64,000 nucleotides of DNA from Tolypeutes matacus (taxonomy: Eukaryota > Chordata > Mammalia > Cingulata > Chlamyphoridae): the NCBI GenBank assembly GCA_026826555.1, contig JAKSZT010054569.1:5318346-5382345 (forward strand), in the 5' to 3' direction. The notes under the pieces were generated by a model. The model searched no databases and had not been told where the DNA came from. It saw only the letters and a program-made list of their open reading frames with translations. Positions 34,563 to 47,609 of this stretch are shown here, piece by piece. A program made the position numbers and the translations under genes. The number at the start of each line of letters is the position of its first letter. Position 1 is the stretch's first letter.

Positions 34563-36354
34563 GGTTCTGAGCCTGCTGCACCTCCCACCACCCATGCCGC
34601 CTCTCGGATCCCGTCTCCTACTAGGTGGCTGGGTGACCTTGGGATTGGAAACAAAGCGTGTGAAGTACTAGCTCAGGGTCTGGCATGCGGAGGGGTTCGG
34701 GACATAGGAGCTTCCGTTAATTACTGTTTTTTTTAAAGCACGGCTCTGAGCTGTCACCACTCGGAAGCTTCCCTTAGTTCCCCAAATCTACACAATACAG
34801 GGCAGGGCTTCTTGGTCCTGCCTGGAAGGCCCATCACACCTGACCCACCCCCCAACCTGGCCTGCTCTCCCCCGACCCCCCCAGGCTTGCGGTCCTCTCT
34901 GCTGCAGCCAGCACATGCCCCACGCCTCCCCTCTGACGCGCTGGAGTCCGTCCCCAGCTCTCTTGCCCTCTAAGGACCGTTCCAGGGCTGCCTGCTCTGG
35001 GGGGGCCTCCTTCCGGTCCCCCAGCTGTAAAGAGCAGCGCCTTCCTCTGCCCTCGCCGCTCTCTGCCAGGTATTGGGTTTGGCACGGAGGTGGGGCCCCT
35101 CCCCCTGGCCGCCTTGCCCAGTGCCCACAGTGGACACCCAGAGAATGTATGAAGCCGGTCGTGGCAGATGGGGCAAGTTTGTGGAGTGTGGGGGGGGAAC
35201 GCTGTGAGCCCTCCATCCGTCACCTGCTCCCCCCACTCCTTTGTGGTCATGGCTAGTGGCCCAGGCAGCTTTGGGCTAGCAGGGAATTTGGGAGCAGATG
35301 GCAGGAGATGTGAAAGGAGGCTTTTTGGAGGCTCAGCACCCTCCCTGGACCCAGGAGCTCAGATGGGGCAGGTTGGCACAGCGCCCAGGAGGAGGACTCC
35401 AGGCACCAGAGACTTGGGCCTGGAGGCAGCCGCTGGAACCTTCTCTCCCTCTGAGTCCGCCTGCACGCGGGGTGTCCCCACCCCCAACGCTCACACATGC
35501 ACGCACACACAGAGTTGCCCCAACACCCCACAACGCCTGCTATGGCCTCTTGGCCCGGTTCTGTCCACCATCCAGGGAAGGGGAGGCAAGCACGGCTAGA
35601 GGCTGGCCAGACCTGGAAAAGCAGGGAGGTCAGCATCTGAGCAGAGGGCCAGGGGTCCCCTCCCGGGACGTGGCCTCTGGGCCCACCTGTTCCCTGGGCT
35701 GGCAGGGATCCGAGGAACCCACCGAAGCCACCCTCCCCCACGCAGACCCACACTGGACAAGAGGCTAAGATTCTCCCACGCTCCATGGCTGCCCTCTCCA
35801 CTCAGCCCTGCTCCCTGTCGGAAAAGCTTCTCATGTCGACTGAAAGCACCGAGGCTTCTGGCCTGCCGCTCTTAGCCTATTCTCCACGGAGACAGCAAAC
35901 AGCCATGGCCATCCTTGGGGAGCCCTGGAGCAGATGCTCACCCCGCAGCTGCCTCCCCATGCCTGGTGCCCCCTCATGCCACCTCTCCTCTGAGCTCTGC
36001 CTTTCAGCCTTTTCAACGATCCCATCTGCACTGCTGTTTGCAGCCCAGACCCCGGCCAGAGCTGGGCCCAGCCAGGGTACAACAGGAGATGCCCTCAGGG
36101 CTCCTGCACTCCAGGGAGGTGTCCTCTTTGTGCATTGGTGTCCTGAGCTTGTTTTTTTGTGGGGCCAAGAGCTCCAAACTGGTCAGCCTCCCCAGGGCTC
36201 TCTCAAGCTCCTGCTCACAAGTGACCCTGCACACAGCCTGCCCCCTTCCCCCAACCCAGTGTGGAATCCAGGCAAGCTGACTTTCTCTGCACTTGACTTT
36301 CTTCAAATGATTAAATGCCTCTGTCACTGCTCCCTCCTCCCCAATTCAAAACAA

Positions 36355-36542
36355 TACTAGCTAACATTTATATAGCACTTACTACGTGCCAGACACTGCT
36401 CTGGGCAAGCTAATATATGTATCGCGTTTAATCTTCAAACAACTCGATTCCATGGGTGCTATTATGATCCCCATTTAAAGATGTGGGGACTGAGCCACAG
36501 AGAGGGCAAGCAACTTGCTCCAAGCCACACAGCAAGCACAGG
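36355..36542 (-). repeat. MIR, nearly full-length, reverse
   Basis: 'tatagcacttactacgtgcc', 'agacactgctctgggcaagc', 'ctattatgatccccatttaa' and 'agccacacagcaagc' run through the whole element. Confidence 0.85.
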
Positions 36543-37129
36543 CGTCTCCTACTGCCTCTGTGTGCTTTGCGCTTTTCCCCCTTCTCCCACTTCAGAGGAG
36601 GTGAGGTCTCCTCTGCCCGAGGCTGACACCCAATGGTACCCCTAACTGCCTGCCAACCCCTTTCCTTGGTCTTACACTGGGTGTTACAGAGCTCTTGCCT
36701 CCCCCACCCTGACCGGGCTGCCCCCATTTCACCCACTCAGACTGCTCTGGCTGAGGGCATCAGGGGTCTCCTGGGTACCAAACCCAGTATCCTGTGAGTG
36801 GGGGCACCCCAGCTCCCTGGCACTTTGGGGCAAATTAGAAAATGAGTCCCCTCTGGGTAGACGCAGCCCCCTCCCCAGGGAGCACGTGGCTTGGTGAGCA
36901 GAGTGGGGTGGGCATCAGGCCCCCTCAGCCGTTCAGCTGAGTGCTTTTGGACAGTGCACAACCTGGACGATCACACATGGCTGCCCTCACTGGTGGCCAG
37001 GCCTCTGGCTTATCTCTGGACACCCTAGCCTCCTGCTGCCTGCGGCTCCTCTGCAGTCCCCTCTGCTTCATTCTCCTTCACCTCGAGGGCATAGTGGGCC
37101 CAGCTTCTGCCTGCACTGTCCTGATGATG

Positions 37130-37640
37130 GACCGGGGCAGGCCACCACAACCTTGCCCTTCAGCTCCGATTCCTGCTGTGTCCCCAGCTACCACCTGCCT
37201 GGACTAGGTGCACCCAAGCCTAGCCTGGCCACCTGAGCTGCCATTGCTCTCCAAGCTCGTCCTTTCCGCACTGCCTGGTTTCTGTTAATGTCCTCATTCC
37301 TTCAGCCAACTCTTTCCCCTTCTTCCCTCATAACTTGAACCAGTCCTGCCCTTCCCATTCTGTCCCAGTAGCCACCACCACCACCTTTGCCTTCATAAGT
37401 TCCAGGATGGACTTGGGCAGCAGCTTCCTAATTGCCAGCCTCAGTGGCTTCCAGTCTCCCCCTCCCCGAGTCTTCTCCACACCTCCTTCCAGATTATGCT
37501 CCACTCTGCAGATGTCTCTCCTACTCACAAACCTTCCATGGCTTCCCATTACCTACAGGGAAAGAAGCCCGCCTGCCTTTCAACACCCTCTACGATATGT
37601 CCCTGACATAGCGCTCCAGCCCTCGCTATTGCAATTTCAT
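37130..37640 (+). mobile_element. L2-type LINE 3' region
   Basis: 'accttccatggcttcccatt', 'acctacagggaaagaagccc' and 'caacaccctctacgatatgt' follow L2 order. The earlier part (37130-37480) is a diverged C/T-rich match. Confidence 0.55.
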
Positions 37641-37974
37641 ACCCAGGGAAAGGGTTTGGGAGCTAACTTTTGGCAGTGCTTTCCCATGGCTAAGCTCTCT
37701 GGAAGGCTGCCTGGGAGGGGGGAGGTGCTGGGGCAGGGGTGGCTCTGCCCTTGGCCCTGTCATCCCAAGCCCTTCTTTCAAAGGCCGCCAGCAGCCTGCC
37801 AGCTGCCCCTTTCCCCAGGTGGCCTGGATTAGAGCTCAGCCAGACTGAAAATGTGGAAGGGGTCTCAGGGAGGGTGGGCAGAAGAATGGATGGGAACGGG
37901 GGAGCCTGTCATGCAGGGAGGAAGCTGTGGCTTGGAGGGCCTTGAGCCGGGGCAGTGGGTTTGCAGGTAGTTAA

Positions 37975-38128
37975 TCACAGCATTCCTTTGTGTAGCATTT
38001 AGTTCATCGCTTGCTGGGCGGATGTTAACAGGGTAGCACTATCACTATCCCCATTCAGAAAGGAGGAAACTGAGGCCCAGACAGGTGTGGCAACCTGGTC
38101 AAGGTCACAGAATGTGTGTGTCTGAGGC
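37975..38128 (-). repeat. MIR, reverse
   Basis: 'tatcactatccccattcaga', 'gaggaaactgaggcccagac' and 'cctggtcaaggtcacagaat' give the reverse core. Confidence 0.7.
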
Positions 38129-38363
38129 AGGACAGAAATGTGGGAATTCTACTTCCCAGGGGTCTTCCGCGACCGCCCACCCGCTCATCCCAGGCTGGAC
38201 CCAGGAACCTCCCTTGCTGCCCAGGCAGGCATTGGTTGACCCTGGCATTCTGCGGGGGCCCTGGGGGTGGTGGTGGCAGTAAGCCCTGCCCTGCTCCCTC
38301 CCTGGCCCAAATTGGCACAAGCACCTGGGGAGGCCATCCGGCCAGCCAAGAGCCAGTGTCGCT

Positions 38364-38428
38364 TTAAAAATAAACTAGGGAAGAACGAGGCTTAAAAATA
38401 ACTCAGGGGGTGTGCGTGGAGTTAATTA
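38364..38428. promoter_or_regulatory. Paired MEF2-consensus sites plus TTAATTA in KCNK3 intron
   Basis: TTAAAAATAA occurs at 38364-38373 and again at 38392-38401. Both match the MEF2 consensus YTAWWWWTAR perfectly. A homeodomain-type TTAATTA follows at 38422-38428. All three lie in otherwise GC-rich, repeat-free DNA about 14 kb inside the intron. Enhancer function is inferred, with no conservation data to hand. Confidence 0.4.
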
Positions 38429-39354
38429 CTGCTGCAGCCCCCCGTCAGGGCTTCAGGGAGTGCAGTAGGGCCTCGTGGCATGTTTCTCTGCTGCTCTACC
38501 AGGCGGGAGCCAGGTACCAGGTGCTCCTGGAGCCGCTGGGGCGGGCCGGGCCTCTGGGCCCCGAGTGTCAGAGCCAGAGGCAGCCCTGGGCAGAGGCCAG
38601 GAGGGGAGGCTGGGCAGAGAGGGGAGCACCCAGGTGGGCAGCAGGGGCCAGGCTGGGCAGAGAGCTGGGTCCCCTCGCTCGCCACCAGGGCTTCTCTCTT
38701 TACCCTGCGCTGTCTCTGGGCCTGGCTGAAATCACCCTGGCTCCAAACGGGACGTTTGGTGCTGGCCTCCCCCTCAGGAGTGTGCGTGGTGGCGGTGGCT
38801 GGTTTGGCCAGCGGCGCCCTCCTTCCTGGGCCTCCCGGCCAGCGCGTCTCATCTGTACCATCCTCTCGAGAAGAGACTTTGAGGCCCTTCATGCCCTATC
38901 AGCAGAGTGACAAAATGTGGTGCTTCTGGCTGCTCCCACAGGCAACCGTGGCCTGGGGGCTCCCATCTCTGGACCCTGGCTGCACTGAAGTCCCCCCAGG
39001 CTCTTTTCCAAAGTGATCAGGGAGGCAGGAGCCCCTGTCCCGGTTCCAAGGGCCCAGGTTCCCCCAAGTCTCTTGGACACTCTTGCAGCCCCTCACCCCA
39101 CCCCCCCTTGGCAGAGGGTGCAGGAACACCCTGCAGCGACAGGGTGGGTGGGTGGGACACGGCAGAGGACGGCGGGCAGGGATCAAAGGGACAAAGCAGA
39201 GCTTTCCCGGAGGAGGGAGGCAGAGGCCAAGACTGCTGGTAGCTGACAGAAATCATCAAAGGACCTGGATGGATGGGAAGTGGGAGGAGAGGTGGAAAGA
39301 AACAGCAAAGGGTGGGGTCAGCCAGAGCCGCCGGAGTTTTGTGGGGAGGGGGCG

Positions 39355-39530
39355 GGGTACCAAGAGCAGGGGCTTTGGACTCAGACAGACCAGACTCGGG
39401 TTCCAGGCGGCGTCTGCTGGCCGTGTGCCCTGGGCACAGCCTCGCAGGGCCTTGGGTCTCATTTGCTTAATGGGGAGAAGGATAACGACCTCACGGGCCT
39501 CTGTGAGGGGGTTTGTGAACATCCACCGAA
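39355..39530 (+). repeat. MIR, nearly full-length
   Basis: 'ggctttggactcagacagac', 'cagactcgggttccaggcgg' and 'ttgcttaatggggagaagga' run from the tRNA-related head through the core. Confidence 0.65.
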
Positions 39531-39929
39531 GGACCTGGAAATGGGGGCTGCGCTAAGGCTGGTGCCCTCCCTGCCTGCCCTGGAGGCCATCTCCTTGGTT
39601 CCACCTCGGGCTCGATCAGTACAGCAGACCCCCACCACGCCCACCCTGCCCCTTGCCCCTGGGACAAGCTGTGGACTGGCACGCCGTTTGCCTGGTCTGT
39701 CTCGAATGCCCACCACGTTGCCCAAACCCCTGGCAGGTCCTCGGTGGCCCTCTGACCAGCTCTCCTTAGCGGCAGCTGGCACATGGACTCTTTCCTTTCC
39801 CCACACCCTCCTCTTGCCCTCTGGGACATCCCCTCCCCAGGCCCCCTTCTCAGCCTCCCCCTTCCTGGCTCAATCTTCCCCCCGCCTGGGTCCTCTGCTC
39901 TTTCTCCAGCTGTACCCTCTCCCCAGCTG

Positions 39930-40905
39930 ATCTCATCTAGCCACGTGAACTTAAATGTTATTTCTATCTGATAACTCACAAATCTCTCTCTCAGCCTTGA
40001 CCTCTCCCTGGAGCTGCAGATTTGTGTATCTCACTGCCTTCACGGATTTGTAATAAACATCTCAAAATTAACCTGTAGGTCTGAAACAGAAGCCCCGAAT
40101 CTCTCTCCCGACTCCATTCCCATCCGGGTTTTCTTTCCCATCGCAGTAAATGTCCACCTTCTACCCAGTTCTCAAGTCCAAGGCCCAGGACCATCCTTGG
40201 TTGCTTCTTCTCCCCAAGCCCAAGACCTCTCCCTCCCTCCTCCCCAACAAGTATGCATCCCACCCCTCAGCACATGCCATCCGCTCTGCCTCCGGAGAAG
40301 GAGTCAGCCTACGCCGGGGCTCCACGCCCGTGTCCACCACCCCAAGTTACTGGATGAGCCTGGGGGTCTCTCTGCTTTTCCTCTTGATCTGCAACCATCT
40401 GAGCTCCCCAGAATAGCCAGAAGGGATCTTTAAAAAACTTAAGTCACATCACATTACCACCCTGTTTGAAACCTTCCAGCGACTTCCATCACACTTGGAA
40501 TACAAGCCAAAGTCCCCTGCAGGATGGGCCCTGCCACGTCTTTACCTCCTTGCTGCCTCTTTGCACAGTCACCTGCCCTTCCTGCCCTGTTGCTCAAACA
40601 TGCCAAACTCTTGGACCTCTGTGTCCACCGTCCCCCTGCCTGGAAGGCTCGCCCCAGACCTCTGCCTCTCCAGGCTCCCTCCTACCCATGCTGCCCACAA
40701 TCCTCTCCACCCTCGACCTCTTCCCCTTGCCTTACTGTCTTCCCGGCACTTATCAACACCAGAGATTGTGTTGTTTCCTAGTTATATCTTCATTTCATTT
40801 ACTGGTTAGCTACTTCTCTGAAATGGAGGCACACTGAGACTAGGGGTTACCTTTTCCCACTGCCAGGTCCCTGGGGCCTAGAATGGTAGGTGACTGTGAC
40901 CCTTG
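39930..40905 (+). mobile_element. Long L2-type LINE 3' segment (about 1 kb)
   Basis: Blocks in order are 'gtaataaacatctcaaaatt', 'tctgaaacagaagccccgaa', 'aggaccatccttggttgctt', 'gaaaccttccagcgacttcc', 'aatacaagccaaagtcccct', 'gggccctgccacgtctttac' and 'tgcctggaaggctcgcccca'. This is the order of the distal coding and 3'UTR region of L2-type CR1-clade elements. It is the longest single fossil in the window. Frames are broken. Confidence 0.7.
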
Positions 40906-40924
40906 GCAGATGCTCAGAAAAGCA

Positions 40925-41012
40925 ATAAGGGGCTGTGTGACTTGAACAAGTCATGCCCCTGCCCCTGGGGCTCAGACTCCTCATTTGGAAGAGAAAAATG
41001 ATTGGGCGGCCT
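40925..41012 (+). repeat. MIR fragment
   Basis: 'gggctgtgtgacttgaacaa' with 'gggctcagactcctcatttg' is the MIR core. Confidence 0.6.
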
Positions 41013-43164
41013 CAGTGGCTCTCAAAGAATGCACAAGACCCCAGGAATCCCTGTAATGCCATCCTCAGCCAACCTGAGCCCTTGTTCTGCACGAGCACGC
41101 CGGCGCTGGCACCCCAAGCTGACCCGCTTCAGCCAGAGGCTAGATCGGATGCTTGCCGTGGCCTCCAGCTGGCCTGTGTGAGCTCCGCGCCAAGTCCTGG
41201 CACTGCCTGAACCATGGTGAGGACTCACGGGGCTCACGCCTGGTCCCCCCCAAAATCCAGCAGCTGGGGACTGTTGGTCTGGGTGGGGGGGTGAAGGCTG
41301 GTCCCAGAGCTCTGGAAGTTTCCAAGCAGGAGTAGGCCTAGCAGCCTGGATGGCAGGACCGACCACCAGCGCACTCCTGGCCCCAAGGCCATCTTGGAGG
41401 AGAGACTGCCGGCGGCCTCTCTCCTGTCCATCCCCCGTTGGAAGGTGCTGGCTGGGGTCAGCCTGCTCTCAGCACACCCCGCTCCAGGGACTACTGTGGG
41501 AGCTGCCAGCCCTGTCCGGGGGGGAAAGCGCCTGCATTCCAGCTGTCCCAGGGGCCAGGGCAGCAGACTTGCTCTGCTGATAAGCCGGACCTCGGCCCCA
41601 GTCAGAAATTCTCTTTCCAGAAAGGGGTGACTTGGAGGTCCTGGACAGACCGCAGTTCCTGGGACCGGACGTGGAGGAAGTCCCTCCAGGGCTCGGACAG
41701 TGCGGGGTGAAGTGGGGACAAGGCATCATCCTGTAGAGCCTGGTTCATGGGGCGCTGCAAGGGGAGGGCGGGGGTCTGCCCAGCGGAGACCGCTGGGAGC
41801 CGGGAGGGGCTGCAGGCCCTCACAGATAAGCCCTGCTGGGGTGCGACACGGCCAAGGCCTCCTGGCCAGGGAGGAGCAGAGAAACGGCGCAGGGGATGGA
41901 CCCCCTTTTCCTTAGCTCGGAGGCACCAGCATTGGTCACAGCTCCAAGGGAGGAAGCATGGCTCTAGGTTCCCCACCCCCACATGGTCACAATGGGGGCA
42001 GGAGGGGATGCCTGGCGCCTTGGGAGCTCGGGGACGATCAGTGCTGGGGACGCCAGGGTCATGAGCTGGGCAGTGGGGCTCCCTCTGGGGAAGGGGCTGT
42101 CACTGAGTTGGCCCTGCCCGGGGAGGGACCGAGGACCTCTGGGGGCCCCTGCTCGAGGGCTCCGCAGGCCCCCCAGGTCTTATTCTGTCTGACCCTCACA
42201 GTGGAAAATCCATGACTCAGAGTCATGCTCGAGAGGGCTGGACGTCGATTCGGCTGGGACACAGCCTTTCCGTTTGCTCTATCCTGGGCGAGTGCCGCAG
42301 CTCACACAGCTGGGGGGCTGGACCCCCTTGCCCTGGGCTGTTTGAGAGCAGGCTGAGAGCCAACGCCATGAAGGGGGAGACACAGCCTCTGTCCAGGAAC
42401 CCCACTCAGACCCTCTCCCTCCCCTTTGTAGAGGGAGATTCTGGATGAGCTGGGGGGTGGCACTTAACCTTCTCCTGGGGCCGCCCACTGGCTCCTTATG
42501 TCTCTACCACCTGGCTCACCCCAGGAGTACTGTTTTAGCACTTTGCCTTGTGAACCAGCAAAGATTCTTCCCTAATCACCCCTTGGATGCTGAAGCACCA
42601 AGGAAACCAGAAACAAAATGCGAGCCGCGTGTGGCCCAGCCTCCCGGGGACAGAGGGCTGCTTCCATCCAGCTCTCTTCTAGCCCTGTAGGTCCCAGACC
42701 TGGGGAGGAGCCAACCACCTGGGGCGTGTTGAACACTGAAAGCCTCCTGGGCTTACCCAAGGCCCAAGGAATGACTCCCGCGGGTGGGGTCCTAACCCAT
42801 TGCCCTGGCCCCATACAGCTGCTGGGCCAACCTTCCAGCTCCACACACCAGGCCATCCCACCTGTCTGCCTCCCTGCCCCCATCACCGGGGAGCTGGGAG
42901 TTGCTCCAGTCACCCCAACAAGACCCGTCTCTCACTCAGTGACCACGCTTCAGAACTGCCACTCTGCCGCGTTTCTAGTCTCAGGTTCCCGTTTGGCAGG
43001 ATGGTGCTGGCAAATGCACAGAACTAAGGACACTGCATGGCAACCCCCAATACTGCCCTTAGACTGACACAGTGTCCCCCCAACATGGCCTCCCAGTGTC
43101 CCTAGCTGGCATCCACACTGTGAGAAGGGCCCACCTTCAGCCTCAGTCCAGGGTGAGGGCACCT

Positions 43165-43292
43165 GTGCTCCAGGGGAAAGAGCTAGGCTTTGGGCTTGCA
43201 AGACCTGGGTTTGCCTTTTGCTCCCACACGTACTGGCTCTGGATCTCAGGCAAGTGACCTTGTCTCTCAAGTCCATTGGCAAAGTGGGAAGA
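43165..43292 (+). repeat. MIR fragment
   Basis: 'gcaagacctgggtttgcctt', 'gtactggctctggatctcag' and 'gcaagtgaccttgtctctca' are in MIR order. Confidence 0.6.
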
Positions 43293-43339
43293 AGGAGACC
43301 TCGGCCTTGGGACCGGCAGGAGGCTGAAGAGATGCTGAA

Positions 43340-43500
43340 TGGCCACGTGCTTTATAGCCCTGTGACCTGGGGTGCGTTCCCTGACCCCTCTGGGCCCCAG
43401 GGTCCTCAGCTCTAAAAGGGGGGTTACAACAATGCCCCCCTCCCAGGGTGCTGGTGAGGATTAAATGAGGCAATACAAAGAGCTCCGCCCTGAGTAACTG
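43340..43500 (+). repeat. MIR, second copy in tandem neighbourhood
   Basis: 'gccctgtgacctggggtgcg', 'tggtgaggattaaatgaggc' and 'ccgccctgagtaac' give core plus 3' section. Confidence 0.65.
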
Positions 43501-44589
43501 CCCAGGGTGGCCTTGGATCATAACTGGGGAAACCAAGGCAGGCGCGAGGAGTGAATGCTGTGCAGCGGGTCTAGACTTGGTCTGGGGCAGCCCACCTGCC
43601 GCGCTGAGCGGCGGCTCTCTCTTTCCGTCCCTGGACCTTCCTGCACCTCGCCGACGTCCAGGCTCCAGGAGTGCTCCCCTGGGAGCAGGGGGACTGGCCC
43701 CGCTCCCTGGAGGTGAGGCGCCTCCTGTCTGAGAGTCGGCCCCCCTGGGCCTCGACCGCTCAGGTCTCTGGAGAAAAACCCCCAAACCGTCCAAGCCAGG
43801 CAGGCTGGAATGCGCCTCTCCGGATGTTTCTGGGATGGCTATTTGTGAATCACGGCCGTGCTGGTCAGGAGAGGCCCTGCACATTCCTGAAGAGGGACAT
43901 CGGGTCCGGGCCAAGCTGCGACGCCTCAAGCAGACACCCAGGAGGGGGTGCCTGGGACCCAGAAACGTGGGCTTGGGGGAGGGGGGCAGGTGGTAGAGGA
44001 AGGGGATTTGTGCGCAGGGCTGCGGGTTGTCCGTGCACAATATACCCCCGCGGTGTTGGGTGACAACAGCTCCTTCAGCCCGGCTCGACCCAGGGGCTCT
44101 GCCCACAGTTGCTGAGACTGTGCTCTGGGTTTGCTCTGGGCTCTGGAGTGGACCTTGGGCCCCGGAAAGGAAATGTGGGAGGGGGAAGGCGGGGAAGCAC
44201 GGCCTGGGTGCTGGGTGGTCAGGGTGCAGTTGGCCATTACCTGCTGGTCGCGGTGGGTGGGGTGGGCCCCACTGGTCAGGATCCAGGTGGCAGAACCCGG
44301 GTGGGGCCTGCCATGACCCTCCTCCTATGTCTGCAGTGGCTCCCCAGTGCCTGGCAAATCAAGCCCACCCACCGGAGTCCAGATGCCTCTCCAGGGTCTG
44401 TCGCTGACCACCTGTCCTCCGACACCCTCTCACCCCACGGCCAGTCTCAGGCTGTCCCCTCACCCCAGAAAGCTCTCACTGCCAACCTTCCCCACCTAAA
44501 GAGGAGGCGGCCTCAAATACTACCTCCTCACTTCCCTATATTGTGTCACTTCCTGGGATTTGGCATGGATGCCATTCAGTTTGGGGGTT

Positions 44590-44715
44590 TTAGGATGCCA
44601 CTGGATCACAGGCTCCTGGGGGAGGAATCTGCAGCTTAGTTTTCTACTCCCTCGGAGCTTCATAGAGTGCCTGGCTCACAGGAGATCTTGAGAAGTGGTT
44701 TTTGGTAAACTTAAC
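44590..44715 (+). mobile_element. L2 3' end, diverged
   Basis: 'ggatcacaggctcctggggg' and 'agagtgcctggctcacagga' resemble the final part of L2. Confidence 0.45.
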
Positions 44716-44819
44716 TGAAATGAAGGCCAAAGTCGGTTCCAGCTGGAAGGGGCTCTCCCAGGACACTTCTGAGTCCCCCTCTGGGTGCCCTGACCCTACA
44801 GGCTGCTCCTTTGAGGATC

Positions 44820-45065
44820 AAGAAATCGGTGCAACTCAGGGGTGGGAAGAATCTTAAAGACATTAATTGCAGTGCCCCGTTTGATATATGGGTGGTCATC
44901 TAGTGTTTGCTTGTATGTGTCCTGAGATGGGTACTCCCTGCCCCTCGAGGCAACCCAGCCCATCTTTGGTCAGCTTCAACTCTAGCAGGTTCTGCCTTCT
45001 AGGGGACTGAATTGTCTCCCTGTAGACTCTCCGCAGTGGAGCTGGTTCAACCCCCTGGGCCTGCC
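44820..45065 (-). mobile_element. L3/CR1-type LINE 3' relic, reverse
   Basis: 'tcctgagatgggtactccct', 'gaggcaacccagcccatctt', 'tcagcttcaactctagcagg' and 'ttctgccttctaggggactg' match the reverse complement of the CR1-clade 3' region. Confidence 0.45.
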
Positions 45066-45794
45066 CAGGACAAGGCTGTTCCTGATACCTCGCAGCAGCC
45101 CAGCAGATATCCGACGGTGGCACTGATGTCTCTGCTCACCCCCGCCAAGTGGCCCTCCTTTGACACGCAGCTCCCCCCTCTGCCTGTCACCTGGTTGTTG
45201 GTGTCCCTTGTATAGTTCGCAGACACATGAGGCCTGGTGGGGCCACCACCTGCAAGCCTGGCCCTGCCACCTGCAGTCTATTCTGCAGTCCCCTGGGCCC
45301 AGCCCATGGCCAGCAGGGTCCCTTCTTGGGGGAAGAAAGGAGCCTAAACCTCTTTAAATGGGGCTTTGGGACTTAGGGCAGATGTCAGGAGAAAGGAGCC
45401 AGTTTTCCCCTTTAGTCTCTGGGACACCAGTTCTCCATTCCAAGGAGCTTCCCTACAGAGGGACAGAGAGGGGGCAGCTGAGGACCAGCTCCAGCCTTCC
45501 TCCCGGGGCAGCCCTTCTGCACCTCTCTGCCCCCGTCCTTCACCCTCTCCCCTGCCCCTTCCTCCACTCCCCGGTGACAGCCACAGGACAGCCTGTGGCC
45601 CCGCTAGGCTCCGTGGCTGCTCCCGTGGGGCCAAAAATGCTGGCCTCAGGGAAGGCTGGTCCCAGCTCCAAGGCCTCGCTGCGACATTCCACCACCAGAC
45701 TCCTCAGGGTTCTTCCAACTCGAAACATTCTTTTCCCCAAAACCACAGCCCACACCTCACAGCTAATCCCAGCAGTCAGGTCTCCGGGGTATTC

Positions 45795-45962
45795 AGATCC
45801 TTGCTACTCCAGGGCGGGCTTCACATCGGCACCCGGGGTATCCCCTGGGAGCCGATCAGAAAGGGGGAGTCTCAGACCTCGCCCAGACCTAGGGATGCAG
45901 AACCTGCTTTTAAACTAGACCCACCAGGTGATTCCCGGCATGTCACAGGTGGAGAAGCACTG
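45795..45962 (+). mobile_element. MER5/hAT-type DNA transposon fragment
   Basis: 'ggagccgatcagaaaggggg', 'ctagggatgcagaacctgct' and 'accaggtgattcccggcatg' with an 'agaagcactg' end are typical of MER5-like elements. Confidence 0.65.
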
Positions 45963-47029
45963 AGTTAGAGACTCTCTGCTGCCGAACCAGCCTTCTTCGG
46001 TTCTCTGTGTGGAACGCGCCCTTTCTACAGAAGGGAAGACTGAGGCCCACCACGGAAGCGTCTGCTCCACCCATTTCTACCCGGAAATCCAGGGAGGGGT
46101 GGAGCCTTCCCTAGTTTGCCTCTCAAAGGGGCAGCAAAGGAGGGGGCAATTTGTCCAGGTCTCTCAGCGGGAGAGAAGGAACTCCATCTCTAGCTCCCAG
46201 GCCACTCTCCCCCCACCCACCCACCCATCCCCGTTCCCAGCAGCCATGTGTCGCCTCACTAAGGGGTCCTTGGAACAGAGAGCCCCTTGTCCTTGCTGTG
46301 CCACTGGAGGAAGTAGGAGGGGGACGCAATGGGGTAGGGAGGGACCTGTGCTGACAGGGTGGGGCTGGGGGGTGAGGGTGGGGGGTGGGTGGGCTCCTGC
46401 CTGAACACCCTTTGCAGGGCTCCCAGGAGGCCCAGAGCACATGGGAACATGAAGGCACCCAGCAGTGGGGGAGATGGCCTGTGGAAGTAGCTTGGGGCGG
46501 GGTGGCTCCAGGGGAGGGTCAGGTCTCTGCATGGGCAGGCAGTTTCTGGACAACGGAGGAGTGTGGCCAGCCGGGGAGGCGGTGGCATCCCCGGGCGCTT
46601 GGCTGCTCCCTGTGCTGCCATGAAAGGCATTTGTCACGAGGCTCCCTGAGGACCAGAGGATCACGGAGAGGTCAAGAGGGGCGAACCCGCTTTGCTCTCT
46701 TCTCTAAGAGCCCAGGAGCCCCTGGAGAGCTCTGATGCAAACGCTAAGAGGGACCTTTAGCCAGCCCTTTCTTCAGTCTAAATTTTGGTTTCCATACTAA
46801 AACGAGAGGGTTGGAGCTAAAATTCTGAGTTCTCAGACTTGTCTGTAGTTCTGAGGGCAGGAGACCCTGGGGTTGAGACCACAGCAGAGTGTCTGGGCAT
46901 CCAGTGCCTACGCCTGGCCGAGACTCAGTGCCCAGTGTACAGCATTCGCCGTCTTCACATAGAAGAGGCTGCAGAGGCTCACTGGGAGCAGGGGACCGTG
47001 CAGCTCAGGAAAAGGCCCTCCTTATAGCC

Positions 47030-47215
47030 CTGCTGCTGCCACGTTAGGTTCTGGGGGCCTGGGACAAATTTCCCCACCTCTCTGAGCTTCCATTTTCTTG
47101 ACCGGACTGGAATGCTAATGCCTGCCCTCCTAGGGCAGTCGTGGGAACGTAGGCGGCGAGAAATGCCTTGGACCAGCGTCTGGCACGTTCCAGACACACG
47201 TCAGTTCCCTGCATC
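47030..47215 (+). repeat. MIR, diverged
   Basis: 'ccccacctctctgagcttcc', 'attttcttgaccggactgga' and 'ccagcgtctggcacgttcca' are in MIR order. Confidence 0.55.
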
Positions 47216-47609
47216 CAGGGTGGGGGTGCCCCTCCTTGGGCTCTCTGAGGTTCAGCTCAGCCCACGGTGGTCTCACTGAGAGCCCAGTCTCTTCTCACGC
47301 TGCTGGCTGACTGCAGGGAAGTCATTTTTACATTTTTAAATTACAAAATCAACTCGCAGATTCACCGTTGGTGCTGCCAGCTGAAAGCTGTTTAAAGTGG
47401 TGATTTGCGCTACGTTCATCTGTGCTTGTTTATATTTTCTTTGGAAATACTTATTGTGTTTGTCCTGTCCCCACCGTGGCCAGGCGTGTGTCTTCTATTT
47501 CTGTCCTATCCTCACCCCACTCCCTCCAGCCTTCCAGCCCCCAACTGTGATGTGTGGGAACTGGACATGCAGGCTGGAGGCAGGGCAGAGTCAGATGGGC
47601 CTCTGGTCA

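Noticed and set aside
43267..44106. 279-codon minus-strand frame in the intron
   Set aside because: Includes a MIR and low-complexity text. No start context, domain or splice pattern.
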